The position numbers and the translations under genes are program-made. A stretch of 64,000 bases of DNA from Mycolicibacterium cosmeticum (GTDB taxonomy: Bacteria; Actinomycetota; Actinomycetes; Mycobacteriales; Mycobacteriaceae): positions 496,001 to 560,000 of the forward strand of contig NZ_CCBB010000003.1 of NCBI RefSeq assembly GCF_000613185.1. The letters run 5' to 3'. This document shows positions 31,964 to 40,758 of the stretch, in pieces. The first letter of the stretch is position 1. Every line of letters begins with the position of its first letter. Below the pieces are notes generated by a model. The model was not told the DNA's origin and did no database searches. It saw only the letters and a list, made by a program, of their open reading frames with translations.

Positions 31964-33544
31964 ATGTCAGAGTTGCCCGCACCCCGGTTTCTCGATGAAC
32001 GTGTCGCGCATTGGGCGGCCACCAAACCCGATGCCGAGGCGGTGACCTATCTGCAGCGAAGTTGGACCTGGTCGCAATGGGACGACCGGGTCCGGCGGCT
32101 GGCCGGAGCGCTGGCGGCGCGCGGCGTCGGGCGCGGTGACGTCGTCGCGTTCCTGGACAAGAACCACCCCGCCTGCGTGGAGGCGACCCTGGCGGCCGCG
32201 TCGCTCGGTGCGGCCAACGCCATCATCAATTTCCGGCTGGCCGCCGAGGAATTGGATTACGTGATCAACGATTCCGGCGCCACCCTGCTGTTCGTGGGTG
32301 CCGAACTGATGCCGGCCGTCGAGGGCATCCGCGACAAGCTGCCGGCCGTCACCGAGATCGTCGAGGTCAAACCCGACGGGGAGGACGGGTACGAGGCGAT
32401 GCTGGCCGCGGCCACCCCGGTCGGCAGGTCACCGGAGGCCACCCCCGACGACGTGTGCATCGTGATGTACTCCTCGGGCACCACCGGCCGGCCCAAGGGG
32501 GTCGCCCTGACCCAGGCCAATGTCGTCGCCCACACCGTCAACGCCTTCGACGGCTGGACCGCCGAACCCGGTGACAAGAACCTGGTCGCCATGCCGTTGT
32601 TCCATGTGGGCGGCACGTCGTACATGCAGTACGGCCTGCAGAACGGGGTGCCCAGCTATATGACCCGCGACGTCGACGGTGCCGCGCTGGCCGGCGGCAT
32701 CCTCGCCGGGGCCAACCGGACCTTCCTGGTGCCCGCCGTGCTGGCCAAGGTGCTCGACACCGGCCCGGACGCGGTGAAGTTGTTCGGGGCGCTCAAGACC
32801 TACGCCTACGGTGCGTCGCCCATGCCGTTGCCGTTGTTGCGGCGGGCGCTGCAGGCTTGGCCGGACACCGAGTTCATCCAGGTGTACGGGCTGACCGAGG
32901 TGTGCGGCGTGGTCACCCGGTTGATGCCCGACGATCACCGTAGCGGCAACGAGGAGCGTCTGGTCAGCGCGGGCACCCTGATCCCCGAGGCCGAACTGCG
33001 CGTGGTCGACCCGAACACCGGCGAGGATGTGCCTACTGGTGAACAAGGCGAATTGTGGTTCCGCACACCGCAGTTGATGAAGGGTTATCTGAACAAGCCC
33101 GAGGCCACCGCCGAGGCCATCACCCCGGACGGCTGGTTCCGCACCGGCGACATCGGCCGGGTCGACACCGACGGTTACGTCTTCGTCGAGGATCGGCTCA
33201 AGGACATGATCATCTCCGGTGGTGAGAACATCTACTCGATCGAGGTGGAACGGGTGCTCGCCGAGCACCCGGCGGTGGCCGAGGTCGCGGTGTTCGGCGT
33301 TCCCGACGAGAAGTGGGGTGTGGCCGTCAAGGCCGTCGTCGCCTTGGACAAAGAGGCCGTCGGGGAGGCCGGCGAGGTTTCGGCCGACGATCTGATCACC
33401 TGGGCGCGGGAACGCCTGGCCGCCTACAAGTGCCCGAAGACGGTGGACTTCCTCGAGGCGCTGCCGCGCAACCCGACTGGCAAGATCATGAAGAAGGACT
33501 TGCGCAAACCACACTGGGAGGGTCGCGATCGCGCCACCGTTTGA
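31964..33544 (+). CDS. Acyl-CoA ligase (FadD-type, AMP-forming)
   Basis: This 526-residue AMP-forming ligase has P-loop SSGTTGRPKG, VYGLTEVCG, the hinge FVEDRLKDMIISGGENIYS and the Lys motif PTGKIMKKDL. ATG at 31964 begins SELPAPRFLDERV. The upstream extension to 31916 is not family-like. The substrate is unknown; it could be medium/long fatty acid or aryl acid. It overlaps or nearly abuts the N-terminal region of menC, suggesting cotranscription with menC, yet lies in the ABC/ggt block in order. Confidence 0.88.
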   Translation: MSELPAPRFLDERVAHWAATKPDAEAVTYLQRSWTWSQWDDRVRRLAGALAARGVGRGDVVAFLDKNHPACVEATLAAASLGAANAIINFRLAAEELDYVINDSGATLLFVGAELMPAVEGIRDKLPAVTEIVEVKPDGEDGYEAMLAAATPVGRSPEATPDDVCIVMYSSGTTGRPKGVALTQANVVAHTVNAFDGWTAEPGDKNLVAMPLFHVGGTSYMQYGLQNGVPSYMTRDVDGAALAGGILAGANRTFLVPAVLAKVLDTGPDAVKLFGALKTYAYGASPMPLPLLRRALQAWPDTEFIQVYGLTEVCGVVTRLMPDDHRSGNEERLVSAGTLIPEAELRVVDPNTGEDVPTGEQGELWFRTPQLMKGYLNKPEATAEAITPDGWFRTGDIGRVDTDGYVFVEDRLKDMIISGGENIYSIEVERVLAEHPAVAEVAVFGVPDEKWGVAVKAVVALDKEAVGEAGEVSADDLITWARERLAAYKCPKTVDFLEALPRNPTGKIMKKDLRKPHWEGRDRATV

Positions 33545-33593
33545 CGCGCCGCTCGACGACCTGCTGGAGCGGCTGCACATCGTCGCCCTGCCG

Positions 33594-34487
33594 ATGCGGG
33601 TGCGGTTCCGCGGGATCACCGTGCGCGAGGTGGCGCTGATCGACGGGCCCGCGGGCTGGGGTGAGTTCGGGGCGTTCCTGGAGTACGAGCCGCCCGAGGC
33701 CGCGCACTGGCTGTCGGCGGGAATCGAAGCGGCGTACGGGGATTCACCGGTGCCGCGACGGGACCGGGTGCCGATCAACGCGACCGTGCCCGCGGTGCCC
33801 GCCGCGCAGGTGCCCGAGGTGCTGGCCCGGTTCCCCGGGGCGCGGACCGCCAAGGTGAAGGTCGCCGAGCCCGGCCAGAGCCTGGCCGACGACGTCGCCC
33901 GGGTGGCGGCGGTGCGGGCCCTGGTGCCCGTCGTGCGGGTGGACGCCAACGGGGGCTGGACGCTGGAGCAGGCGGTGCGGGCGGCCGCCGCGCTCGGGCC
34001 GCTGGAGTACCTCGAACAGCCCTGTGCCACCGCAGAAGAGCTCGCGCAACTGCGCCGGCTGGTCGACGTACCGGTGGCCGCCGACGAGTCGATCCGCAAG
34101 GCCACCGATCCGTTGCGGGTGGTCAGGATGCGGGCCGCCGACATCGCGGTGGTCAAGGTCGCCCCGCTCGGTGGGGTGGGCCGGCTGCTGGACATCGCCG
34201 CGGCGGTCGGCATCCCGCTGGTGGTGTCGAGTGCCCTGGATTCCGCGGTCGGGATGTCCCGCGGTCTGCTGGCCGCGGCGTGCCTACCGGAGTTGCCGCA
34301 CGCCTGCGGGCTGGGCACCGGCGGCTTGTTCGTCGAGGACGTGGCGGAGGTCGCGTTGCCCACCGACGGCTTCCTTCCGGTCGGCCCGGTCGTTCCCGAC
34401 CCGGCCCGGTTGGCCGGGTTGGCGGTGCCGGCGGATCGGCGGCAGTGGTGGATCGAGCGGGTGCGGGAGTGCTACCGGCTGCTGTGA
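33594..34487 (+). CDS. menC: MenC, o-succinylbenzoate synthase
   Basis: MenC dehydrates SHCHC to o-succinylbenzoate in the menaquinone pathway. The enolase-fold landmarks are complete: the catalytic Lys pair region ARTAKVKVAEPGQS, RVDANGGWTLEQA, EYLEQPCATAEELAQLRR, ADESIRK, and the second-half Lys in VVKVAPLGGVGR. ATG at 33594 gives 297 residues and begins RVRFRGITVREV. However, the M. tuberculosis protein has 21 extra N-terminal residues, and the upstream codons here encode an equivalent stretch, APPFDAPLDDLLERLHIVALP, back to an ATC at 33528 behind a GGGAGG site. No ATG, GTG or TTG lies between, so the true start may be non-canonical. Confidence 0.93.
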   Translation: MRVRFRGITVREVALIDGPAGWGEFGAFLEYEPPEAAHWLSAGIEAAYGDSPVPRRDRVPINATVPAVPAAQVPEVLARFPGARTAKVKVAEPGQSLADDVARVAAVRALVPVVRVDANGGWTLEQAVRAAAALGPLEYLEQPCATAEELAQLRRLVDVPVAADESIRKATDPLRVVRMRAADIAVVKVAPLGGVGRLLDIAAAVGIPLVVSSALDSAVGMSRGLLAAACLPELPHACGLGTGGLFVEDVAEVALPTDGFLPVGPVVPDPARLAGLAVPADRRQWWIERVRECYRLL

Positions 34488-34532
34488 TGGGCCGGGTATC
34501 GGTGCCCCAGTTCCGGGTGACACATGGTTGCC

Positions 34533-34562
34533 GAAAGCGATATCGCATGCGATATCGCTTTC
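34533..34562. repeat. Perfect 30-bp palindrome between menC and the HicB-like gene
   Basis: GAAAGCGATATCGCA (34533-34547) is followed directly by its reverse complement (34548-34562), with no loop. It contains two GCGATATCGC units. It lies in the convergent gap after menC (stop 34487) and the HicB-like gene (stop 34579), so it may be a bidirectional terminator or a protein-binding site. Confidence 0.9.
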
Positions 34563-34578
34563 CGGACTCGAGTGCGGC

Positions 34579-34770
34579 TCAGAACAGGTCGTCCAGCGAC
34601 GGCGGACGGCCGCACAGCTTCTGCACCACCCACTGGTTCAGCGAGACCCGCTGCTCGGCCGCCTCCACCATCAGCTTGCCGTGCAGCACGGGCGAGGTGC
34701 GCACCACGAACCGGCCGTTGTACTTCCCGGCGTCGGGGGACCACTCGGCGCGATACGTGTAGCGCGGCAT
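34579..34770 (-). CDS. HicB-like antitoxin / ribbon-helix-helix protein (orphan)
   Basis: This 63-residue protein has an N-terminal beta-rich part (PRYTYRAEWSPDAGKYNGRF) and the HicB-family ribbon-helix-helix, VVRTSPVLHGKLMVEAAEQRVSLNQWVVQKLCG. Full HicB antitoxins are usually longer and paired with a HicA toxin; no HicA-like ORF is visible on either side, so it may be a free-standing regulator or a remnant. The start 'MPRYTYRAEW' is at 34770. A 30-bp palindrome lies just downstream. Confidence 0.7.
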   Translation of the reverse strand: MPRYTYRAEWSPDAGKYNGRFVVRTSPVLHGKLMVEAAEQRVSLNQWVVQKLCGRPPSLDDLF

Positions 34771-34856
34771 GGCCGGATCATCACCCGCGGCACCGACACC
34801 GATTGCGTACCCGACTACGCTATGCCGCGCCGGCCGGCCGGCCGACGCTGAATGTC

Positions 34857-35999
34857 ATGACTGGAATGCAGGTCGGCCTACTCGACATCACCGTTGCCGG
34901 AAAACCGCGGGTGGACACCTTCACCCGCGCCAATTACCTGGGTGCGGTCGCGGCGCGGGCCGACTCGTTCTGGGTTCCGGACCATCTCAACGCGTTGTTC
35001 CCGCGCGCCCTGTGGAAACCCGAATACTGCGGTATGGCGCGGCTGAGCCCGTCGGTCGACGCATTCCTGGAGCCATGGACCATGCTCGGAAATCTGGCCG
35101 CGCGCAACAGGTTCCGGCTGGGACTCGGGGTGTGTGTCACCGACACCGGGCGGCGCAACCCCGCGGTGACCGCGCAGGGCGCCGTCACCATGAGCCGGCT
35201 GACCAGGGGCCGGTTCATCCTGGGTATCGGCACCGGGGAGCGGGAGGGTAACGAACCCTACGGGGTGGACTGGTCCAAACCGGTGGCGCGGTTCGAGGAG
35301 GCGCTGGCGACCATCAGGACGCTGTGGAACTCCCACGGCGAACTGGTGAACCGGGATTCCCCGTACTTCCCGCTGCGCAATGCGCTCTTCGATCTGGCGC
35401 CCTACCGAGGCACCTGGCCGCCGATCTGGATCGCCGCGCACGGCCCGCGGATGCTGCGCATCGCGGGGCGCTACGCCGACGGCTACTTCCCGGCGTTCCC
35501 GCACACGCCCGAGACCTATGCCCAGCGACTCGACGCGGTGCGGTCGTCGGCCTCCGACGCCGGACGCGACCCGGCGGCGATCACCCCCGCGCTGTGCCTC
35601 TCGGTGATCACCGGCCGCACCGACGGCGAGGTGGAGGCCGCGCTCGAAGCGGAGGTGATGCGGGCGGCCTGCCTGACCGCACCCGACGAGATGTTCGCCA
35701 AGCACGGCCTGCAGCACCCGCTGGGTGTGGGGTTCAGCGGGGCGCAGGACATACTGCCGCAGGAGTGGGACGAACAGACCGCGCTGTCCTACATCAAGGG
35801 CGTCACCCCGGAGCTGACGCGCGATCTCGGGTTGGTCGGCACTCCCGCCGAGGTGCTGGACAAGGCCGCCGCGTGGCGTGACGCCGGGGTGCGGCACATG
35901 GTGCTGATCAACGGAGCCACGCTGCAGCGCAGCGCGACGAAGGCGCTGGCGGCGACGATCCCGTTCACCAAGGTGATGCGCGGGCTCAAACGGCTCTGA
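34857..35999 (+). CDS. LLM-class F420-dependent oxidoreductase
   Basis: This 380-residue luciferase-like monooxygenase-fold protein is of the mycobacterial F420-dependent oxidoreductase type. Features are the N-terminal strand QVGLLDITVAGKP, DSFWVPDHLNALFP, the F420-contact region LGLGVCVTDTGRRNPAVTAQ and RFILGIGTGEREGNEPYGV. It resembles phthiodiolone ketoreductase-like proteins in length and motifs, but the substrate is unassigned. ATG at 34857 (TGMQVGLL) is used; ATG at 34866 is alternative. Upstream reading frame to 34524 runs across the palindrome and HicB region and is rejected. Confidence 0.87.
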   Translation: MTGMQVGLLDITVAGKPRVDTFTRANYLGAVAARADSFWVPDHLNALFPRALWKPEYCGMARLSPSVDAFLEPWTMLGNLAARNRFRLGLGVCVTDTGRRNPAVTAQGAVTMSRLTRGRFILGIGTGEREGNEPYGVDWSKPVARFEEALATIRTLWNSHGELVNRDSPYFPLRNALFDLAPYRGTWPPIWIAAHGPRMLRIAGRYADGYFPAFPHTPETYAQRLDAVRSSASDAGRDPAAITPALCLSVITGRTDGEVEAALEAEVMRAACLTAPDEMFAKHGLQHPLGVGFSGAQDILPQEWDEQTALSYIKGVTPELTRDLGLVGTPAEVLDKAAAWRDAGVRHMVLINGATLQRSATKALAATIPFTKVMRGLKRL

Positions 36000-36002
36000 C
36001 CT

Positions 36003-36032
36003 CATGTCCTGATCTGTGGGGACCATGTCCTG
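36003..36032. promoter_or_regulatory. CATGTCCTG direct repeats before the AraC/GlxA-type gene
   Basis: CATGTCCTG occurs at 36003-36011 and 36024-36032, exactly 21 bp (two helical turns) apart. It lies 34 bp upstream of the GlxA-type regulator start. AraC-family proteins usually bind tandem direct repeats with this phasing, so autoregulation is plausible. Confidence 0.45.
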
Positions 36033-36065
36033 GACGCCATCGCCGCCGGCGGTCACGATGGGACG

Positions 36066-37031
36066 GTGACCCGATCGGTGGTGATCCTCGGTTTCGGCGG
36101 GGTGCAGGGCCTCGACGTCGTCGGGCCGTTCGACGTGTTCACCGGCGCCAGCATGCAACTCGCGGCCGAGCGGCGCGCGGATGGTTATGACGTGCGGCTG
36201 ATCTCGGTGGACGGGCGCCCGATCGCGACCATGACCGGGCTGGAGTTCGTCGCCGCGCCTGCGCCGGATCCCCGCGAGCCCATCGACACCGTCGTCATTC
36301 CCGGCGGCTTCGGCGTCGAGGAAGCGCGCAGCAACCCCGCCATCATCGAGTGGATCCGTACCGCGGCCGGCAGTGCCCGCCGCGTCGTCACCGTCTGCTC
36401 GGGAGCATTCCTGGCCGCCGAGGCCGGACTGCTCGACGGCTGCACGGCCACCACGCATTGGGCGTTCGCGCCGCGGCTGGCCGACGAATACCCCGATGTC
36501 ACGGTCGACCCGGAGCCCATCTTCGTGCGCAGTTCCGATCAGGTGTGGACGGCCGCCGGCGTCACCGCTGGCATCGATTTGGCCCTGCACCTCGTCGAGG
36601 ACGACCACGGCACCGAGACCGCCCAGACGGTCGCCCGGTGGCTGGTGCTCTACCTGCGCCGCCCCGGCGGCCAGACCCAGTTCGCGGCGCCGGTGTGGAT
36701 GCCGCGGGCCAAACGTGCGCCCATCCGCCACGTGCAGGAGGCCATCGAATCCGAACCCGGCGCCGCACACAGTATTTCGTCCCTGGCACAACGGGCCGCG
36801 ATGAGCCCGCGGCACTTCACCAGGTTGTTCACCGAGGAGGTCGGCGAGGCGCCCGGCGCGTATGTCGAGCGGATCCGGACCGATGCCGCCCGCCGTCAGC
36901 TGGAGGAAACCGACGACACCGTCACCGCGATCGCCGCCCGCTGCGGATTCGGCAGCGCCGAGACGCTGCGCCGCAACTTCGTTCGGCGGGTTGGTGTTTC
37001 CCCGGATCAATACCGTAAATCGTTCTCGTAG
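36066..37031 (+). CDS. GlxA-family AraC-type regulator with DJ-1/PfpI domain
   Basis: This 321-residue regulator has an N-terminal DJ-1/PfpI-like domain (about 1-185) with VVIPGGFGVEEA and the nucleophile-elbow segment VVTVCSGAFLAAEAGLLDGCTATTHW. The C-terminal AraC double helix-turn-helix (about 225-320) includes HSISSLAQRAAMSPRHFTRLFTEEVGEAPGAYVERIR and TVTAIAARCGFGSAETLRRNF. GlxA-type proteins sense small nitrogen compounds in other bacteria; the ligand here is unknown. GTG at 36066 is used. The next gene encodes a stand-alone DJ-1 protein, probably its target. Confidence 0.9.
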   Translation: MTRSVVILGFGGVQGLDVVGPFDVFTGASMQLAAERRADGYDVRLISVDGRPIATMTGLEFVAAPAPDPREPIDTVVIPGGFGVEEARSNPAIIEWIRTAAGSARRVVTVCSGAFLAAEAGLLDGCTATTHWAFAPRLADEYPDVTVDPEPIFVRSSDQVWTAAGVTAGIDLALHLVEDDHGTETAQTVARWLVLYLRRPGGQTQFAAPVWMPRAKRAPIRHVQEAIESEPGAAHSISSLAQRAAMSPRHFTRLFTEEVGEAPGAYVERIRTDAARRQLEETDDTVTAIAARCGFGSAETLRRNFVRRVGVSPDQYRKSFS

Positions 37032-37041
37032 AGGAGAAGTC

Positions 37042-37752
37042 ATGCAGATCGCCATCGTGTTGTACCCCGGATTCACCGCGCTCGATTTCATCGGCCCGTA
37101 CGAGTCACTGCGCTGGCTGCCCGATGCCGAGGTGCGCTTCGTCTGGCACGAACCCGGACCCATCACCGCCGACTCCGGGGTGCTGGTGGTCGGCGCGACG
37201 CATTCCTTCGGCGAGACCCCCTCGCCCGACGTGATCCTCATCCCGGGGGGATTCAGCACCGTGGAGCAGACCCGCGATCAGGCCCTGCTGGACTGGGTGC
37301 GCCGGGCCCACCGCACCGCGACGTGGACGGCATCGGTGTGCTCCGGCTCGATCATCCTGGCCGCCGCGGGTGTGCTGGACGGCAAGCGGGCCACCTCGCA
37401 CTGGGCCGCCCTGCCCGCGCTGCGCACCTTCGGTGTCGAGCCGGTCGGCGACGAGCGGATCGTGCACCAGGGCGACGTGGTGACCTGCGCCGGTGTGTCG
37501 GCGGGTATCGACCTCGGGTTGTGGCTGGCGGCCGAGATCGCGGGGGAGGACCGGGCCAAGGCCATCCAGTTGTCCATGGAGTACGACCCGCAGCCCCCGT
37601 TCGACTCCGGGCACTTCTCGAAGGCGTCCACCGCGACCAAGGCGTCGGCCACCGCCCTGATGTCGCGCGAGCTGTTGAAACCCACCGCCCTGAAGGCCAC
37701 CACGTTGCTGCTGTGGGACCAGGCCATCAAGAAGGTGCGCGCCCGCAAGTAG
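37042..37752 (+). CDS. DJ-1/PfpI-family protein (isonitrile hydratase-like)
   Basis: This 236-residue DJ-1/PfpI protein starts MQIAIVLYPGFTALDFIGPYE and has VILIPGGFSTVEQTRDQ and the nucleophile elbow TASVCSGSIILAAAGVLDGKRATSHW with the catalytic Cys. The arrangement (cysteine followed by SGS) resembles isonitrile hydratases and related GATase-1-like enzymes. ATG at 37042 has a GAGGAGA site. It follows the AraC/DJ-1 regulator by 10 bp, a common pairing in which regulator and enzyme share the fold. Substrate is unknown. Confidence 0.87.
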   Translation: MQIAIVLYPGFTALDFIGPYESLRWLPDAEVRFVWHEPGPITADSGVLVVGATHSFGETPSPDVILIPGGFSTVEQTRDQALLDWVRRAHRTATWTASVCSGSIILAAAGVLDGKRATSHWAALPALRTFGVEPVGDERIVHQGDVVTCAGVSAGIDLGLWLAAEIAGEDRAKAIQLSMEYDPQPPFDSGHFSKASTATKASATALMSRELLKPTALKATTLLLWDQAIKKVRARK

Positions 37753-37762
37753 GGTCGGCCGG

Positions 37763-38584
37763 GTGAACCTGGCTTACGACGACCGCGGTAGCGGTGATCC
37801 CGTCCTGTTCATCGCCGGCCGTGGCGGCGCCGGTCGCACCTGGCACCTGCATCAGGTACCCGCGTTCCGGCGCGCCGGCTACCGCGTCATCACCTTCGAC
37901 AATCGCGGCATCGGTGCCACCGAGAACGCCAGCGGCTTCACCACCGAACAGGTGGTCGCCGACACCGCCAAACTGATCGACGACGTCGTCGGCGGCCCGG
38001 TGCGGGTCGTCGGGGTCTCCATGGGCTCCTTCATCGCGCAGGAACTGATGCTGGCCCGCCCGGACCTCGTCACCCAGGCTGTGGTGATGGCCACCCGCGG
38101 CAGGCACGACAAGGCCAGGGAGTTCTTCAGCACCGCCGAACGCGAACTGGCCGCGGCCGGCATCGCGCTGCCACCGGCCTACGACGCCAAGATCCGATTG
38201 CTGGAGAGCTTCTCGCCCAAGACCCTCAACGACGACCGCGCGGTGATGGACTGGGCCGAGATGTTCACCATGTGGCCCACCAAGCCCACGCCCGGGCTGC
38301 GCAGCCAGCTGGACGTCGCCCCGAAGACCAACCGGCTGCCCGCCTACCAGAGCATCACGGCACCGGTGCTGGTCATCGGGTTCACCGATGACGTCGTCAT
38401 GCCGCCGCACCTGGGCCGGGAGGTGGCCGACGCGATTCCGCGCGGCCGGTACCTGGAGATCGGTGACGCCGGGCACCTCGGTTTCATCGAGCAGCCCGAC
38501 ACGGTCAACACCGCCATCCTGGAGTTCTTCGGGGAAGGCCGCACGGAGTTGCCCATCGAGGCCGCCCCGGTCGGCCGGGCATAG
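37763..38584 (+). CDS. bpoC: Alpha/beta hydrolase, BpoC-like (Rv0554)
   Basis: This 273-residue alpha/beta hydrolase has the nucleophile elbow GVSMGS (Ser86), the oxyanion motif AGRGGAGRTW, the acid Asp in VIGFTDDVVMPP and the His in GDAGHLGF. It corresponds to Rv0554 BpoC, named as a haloperoxidase but described as a serine hydrolase. Its fixed place between menC and menD makes a role in the MenH step (SHCHC formation) attractive but unproven. GTG at 37763 is used, 10 bp after the DJ-1 gene. Confidence 0.88.
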   Translation: MNLAYDDRGSGDPVLFIAGRGGAGRTWHLHQVPAFRRAGYRVITFDNRGIGATENASGFTTEQVVADTAKLIDDVVGGPVRVVGVSMGSFIAQELMLARPDLVTQAVVMATRGRHDKAREFFSTAERELAAAGIALPPAYDAKIRLLESFSPKTLNDDRAVMDWAEMFTMWPTKPTPGLRSQLDVAPKTNRLPAYQSITAPVLVIGFTDDVVMPPHLGREVADAIPRGRYLEIGDAGHLGFIEQPDTVNTAILEFFGEGRTELPIEAAPVGRA

Positions 38585-38593
38585 GCTGACGTG

Positions 38594-40243
38594 GTGAACC
38601 CCTCGACGACCCAGGCGCGCGTCGTCGTCGACGAGCTCATTCGCGGCGGCGTGCGTGACGTGGTCTTGTGCCCCGGTTCACGGAACGCGCCGCTGGCCTT
38701 CGCCCTGCACGACGCCGACCGCGCCGGGCGGATCCGGTTGCACGTCCGGATCGACGAACGCACCGCCGGATATCTGGCCATCGGCTTGGCGGTCGGCGGC
38801 GGGATGGCCCCGGTGTGCATCGCGATGACCTCCGGCACGGCGGTGGCCAACCTCGGGCCCGCGGTGGTGGAGGCCAACTACGCCCGGGTGCCGCTGATCG
38901 TGCTGAGCGCCAACCGGCCCTACGAACTGCTGGGCACCGGCGCCAACCAGACCATGGAGCAGCTCGGCTATTTCGGTAGCCAGGTGCGGGCCAACATCAG
39001 CCTGGGGCTGGCCGAGCACCGCTCCGAGACCGACCTGGCCGCCCTGAACGCCCAGTGGCGCTCGGCCACCTGCCGGGTGCTGGTCGCCGCCACCGGCGCG
39101 CGCACCGCCAACGCCGGCCCCGTGCAGTTCGACATCCCGCTGCGCGAACCGCTGGTCCCCGATGCCGACGACCACCACGACCAGACGCCGGCCGGACGGC
39201 CGGACGGCAAACCGTGGACCTACACCCCGCCGGTCAGCTTCGACCAGCCGCTGGACATCGACCTGACCCCGGACACCGTGGTGATCGCCGGGCACGGCGC
39301 CGGCGTGCATCCCAACCTGGCCGCGCTGCCCACCGTGGCCGAGCCCACGGCGCCGGCGCCGGCGAACCCGTTACATCCGCTGGCCCTGCCGCTGCTGCAC
39401 CCCAAGCAGGTCATCATGTTGGGCCGGCCCACCCTGCACCGCCCGGTGTCGGCGCTGCTGGCCGATCCCGCGGTGCCGGTCTTCGCGCTGACCACCGGAC
39501 CGCGCTGGCCCGACGTGTCCGGCAATTCGCAGGCCACCGGCACCCGCGCGGTCACCACCGGGGCACCCGAGGCGGGCTGGCTGCGCCGCTGCGCCGAAAT
39601 CCACCGGCGCACCCTGGCCGCGGTGCACAGCCAGCTGAAACAGCACCCACTGACCACCGGCCTGCACGTCGCCGCCGCGGTGGCCGACGCCCTGGCCGAC
39701 GGTGACCAGCTGGTGCTCGGCGCGTCCAACCCGGTTCGCGACATGGCGCTGGTCGGACTGGCCGCACCGGGCGTGCGGGTGCGGTCCAACCGCGGCGTCG
39801 CCGGTATCGACGGCACGGTCTCCACCGCCATCGGGGCCGCGTTGGCGCATGACCGCGGTGGCGAGCCGCCGCGCAAGACCATCGCGCTGATCGGCGATCT
39901 GACCTTCGTGCACGACAGCTCCGGGCTGCTGGTCGGGCCCACCGAGCCGCGCCCGAAGAACCTGACCATCGTGGTGTCCAACGACAACGGCGGCGGCATC
40001 TTCGAACTGCTCGAACAGGGTGATCCCCGGTTCTCCGACGTGTCCTCGCGGATCTTCGGCACCCCGCACGATGTGGACGTCGGTGCGCTGTGCCGCGCCT
40101 ACCACGTCGACAGTGCCCAGATCGAGGTCGACGACCTGGCCGGCGCGCTGGCGCAACCGTACGACGGGATGCGGGTGCTGGAGGTGAAGGCCGACCGGTC
40201 GTCGCTGCGGGCGCTGCACGCGTCGATCAGGGCGGCGCTCTAG
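38594..40243 (+). CDS. menD: MenD, SEPHCHC synthase
   Basis: MenD is the thiamine-diphosphate enzyme that adds 2-oxoglutarate to isochorismate, the first committed step to menaquinone. The 549-residue protein has the N-terminal Glu of the ThDP site ([14 protein letters not shown]), [15 protein letters not shown] and the ThDP/Mg motif [16 protein letters not shown]...[14 protein letters not shown] at 38594 matches the M. tuberculosis start ([11 protein letters not shown]); GTG at 38591 is an alternative. It lies 10 bp after bpoC and its stop is inside the next gene start. Confidence 0.96.
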   Translation: MNPSTTQARVVVDELIRGGVRDVVLCPGSRNAPLAFALHDADRAGRIRLHVRIDERTAGYLAIGLAVGGGMAPVCIAMTSGTAVANLGPAVVEANYARVPLIVLSANRPYELLGTGANQTMEQLGYFGSQVRANISLGLAEHRSETDLAALNAQWRSATCRVLVAATGARTANAGPVQFDIPLREPLVPDADDHHDQTPAGRPDGKPWTYTPPVSFDQPLDIDLTPDTVVIAGHGAGVHPNLAALPTVAEPTAPAPANPLHPLALPLLHPKQVIMLGRPTLHRPVSALLADPAVPVFALTTGPRWPDVSGNSQATGTRAVTTGAPEAGWLRRCAEIHRRTLAAVHSQLKQHPLTTGLHVAAAVADALADGDQLVLGASNPVRDMALVGLAAPGVRVRSNRGVAGIDGTVSTAIGAALAHDRGGEPPRKTIALIGDLTFVHDSSGLLVGPTEPRPKNLTIVVSNDNGGGIFELLEQGDPRFSDVSSRIFGTPHDVDVGALCRAYHVDSAQIEVDDLAGALAQPYDGMRVLEVKADRSSLRALHASIRAAL

Positions 40244-40758
40244 TGCCGACCTGGGCCCGACGGCTGGAAGCCTTGTGGCGCAGCATGATTCCGCACCTGC
40301 TTGGCGACGGTACCGAAACCAGGGCGCAGCGGGTGGTGCGCCGCGTCCGGGTCGGTATCGTGCTCGCGGCCGCGCTGGTGACGTTCCAGTCGGTGCTGTT
40401 GGTGATCGGCGCCTGGGTCAACGACCGGCAGATCGAACGCAATATGGGGGTGGCCGCCGCCGAGGTGCTCGACGCCGGCCCGCGCCGCTCGACCATCGAA
40501 TTCGTCACCCCCGACCGCGTCACCTACCGACCCGAACTCGGGGTGCTCTACCCGTCGGAGCTGGAGAACGGCATGCGCATCTACGTCGAGTACGACAAGA
40601 CCGATCCCGACCTGGTCCGGGTGCAGCACCGCAACGCCGCGCTGGCGATCGTCCCGGCCGGATCCATCGCGGTGCTGGGCTGGCTGATCGCGGGCGCCGC
40701 GCTGGTCGCGGTCGAGGTGGTGGCCCGGCGCGTCACGCCGAGTCCAACAACTTCTTGA
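40243..40758 (+). CDS. DUF3592 membrane protein, Rv0556-like
   Basis: This 171-residue protein has two transmembrane helices (about 40-62 and 135-160) flanking a soluble DUF3592-type domain with STIEFVTPDRVTYRPELGVLYP. The GTG at 40243 shares its first base with the menD stop TAG. It matches Rv0556 in place. Function is unknown. Its last 26 bp overlap the convergent DsbA-like gene. Confidence 0.82.
   Translation: MPTWARRLEALWRSMIPHLLGDGTETRAQRVVRRVRVGIVLAAALVTFQSVLLVIGAWVNDRQIERNMGVAAAEVLDAGPRRSTIEFVTPDRVTYRPELGVLYPSELENGMRIYVEYDKTDPDLVRVQHRNAALAIVPAGSIAVLGWLIAGAALVAVEVVARRVTPSPTTS

Noticed and set aside
34829..34847. CCGGCC tandem run before the LLM oxidoreductase gene
   Set aside because: GC-rich self-complementary runs are frequent at this base composition; no functional context supports it.
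34878..37259. A 793-codon open frame on the minus strand
   Set aside because: It is antisense to the LLM oxidoreductase, AraC regulator and DJ-1 genes and has no recognisable domain.
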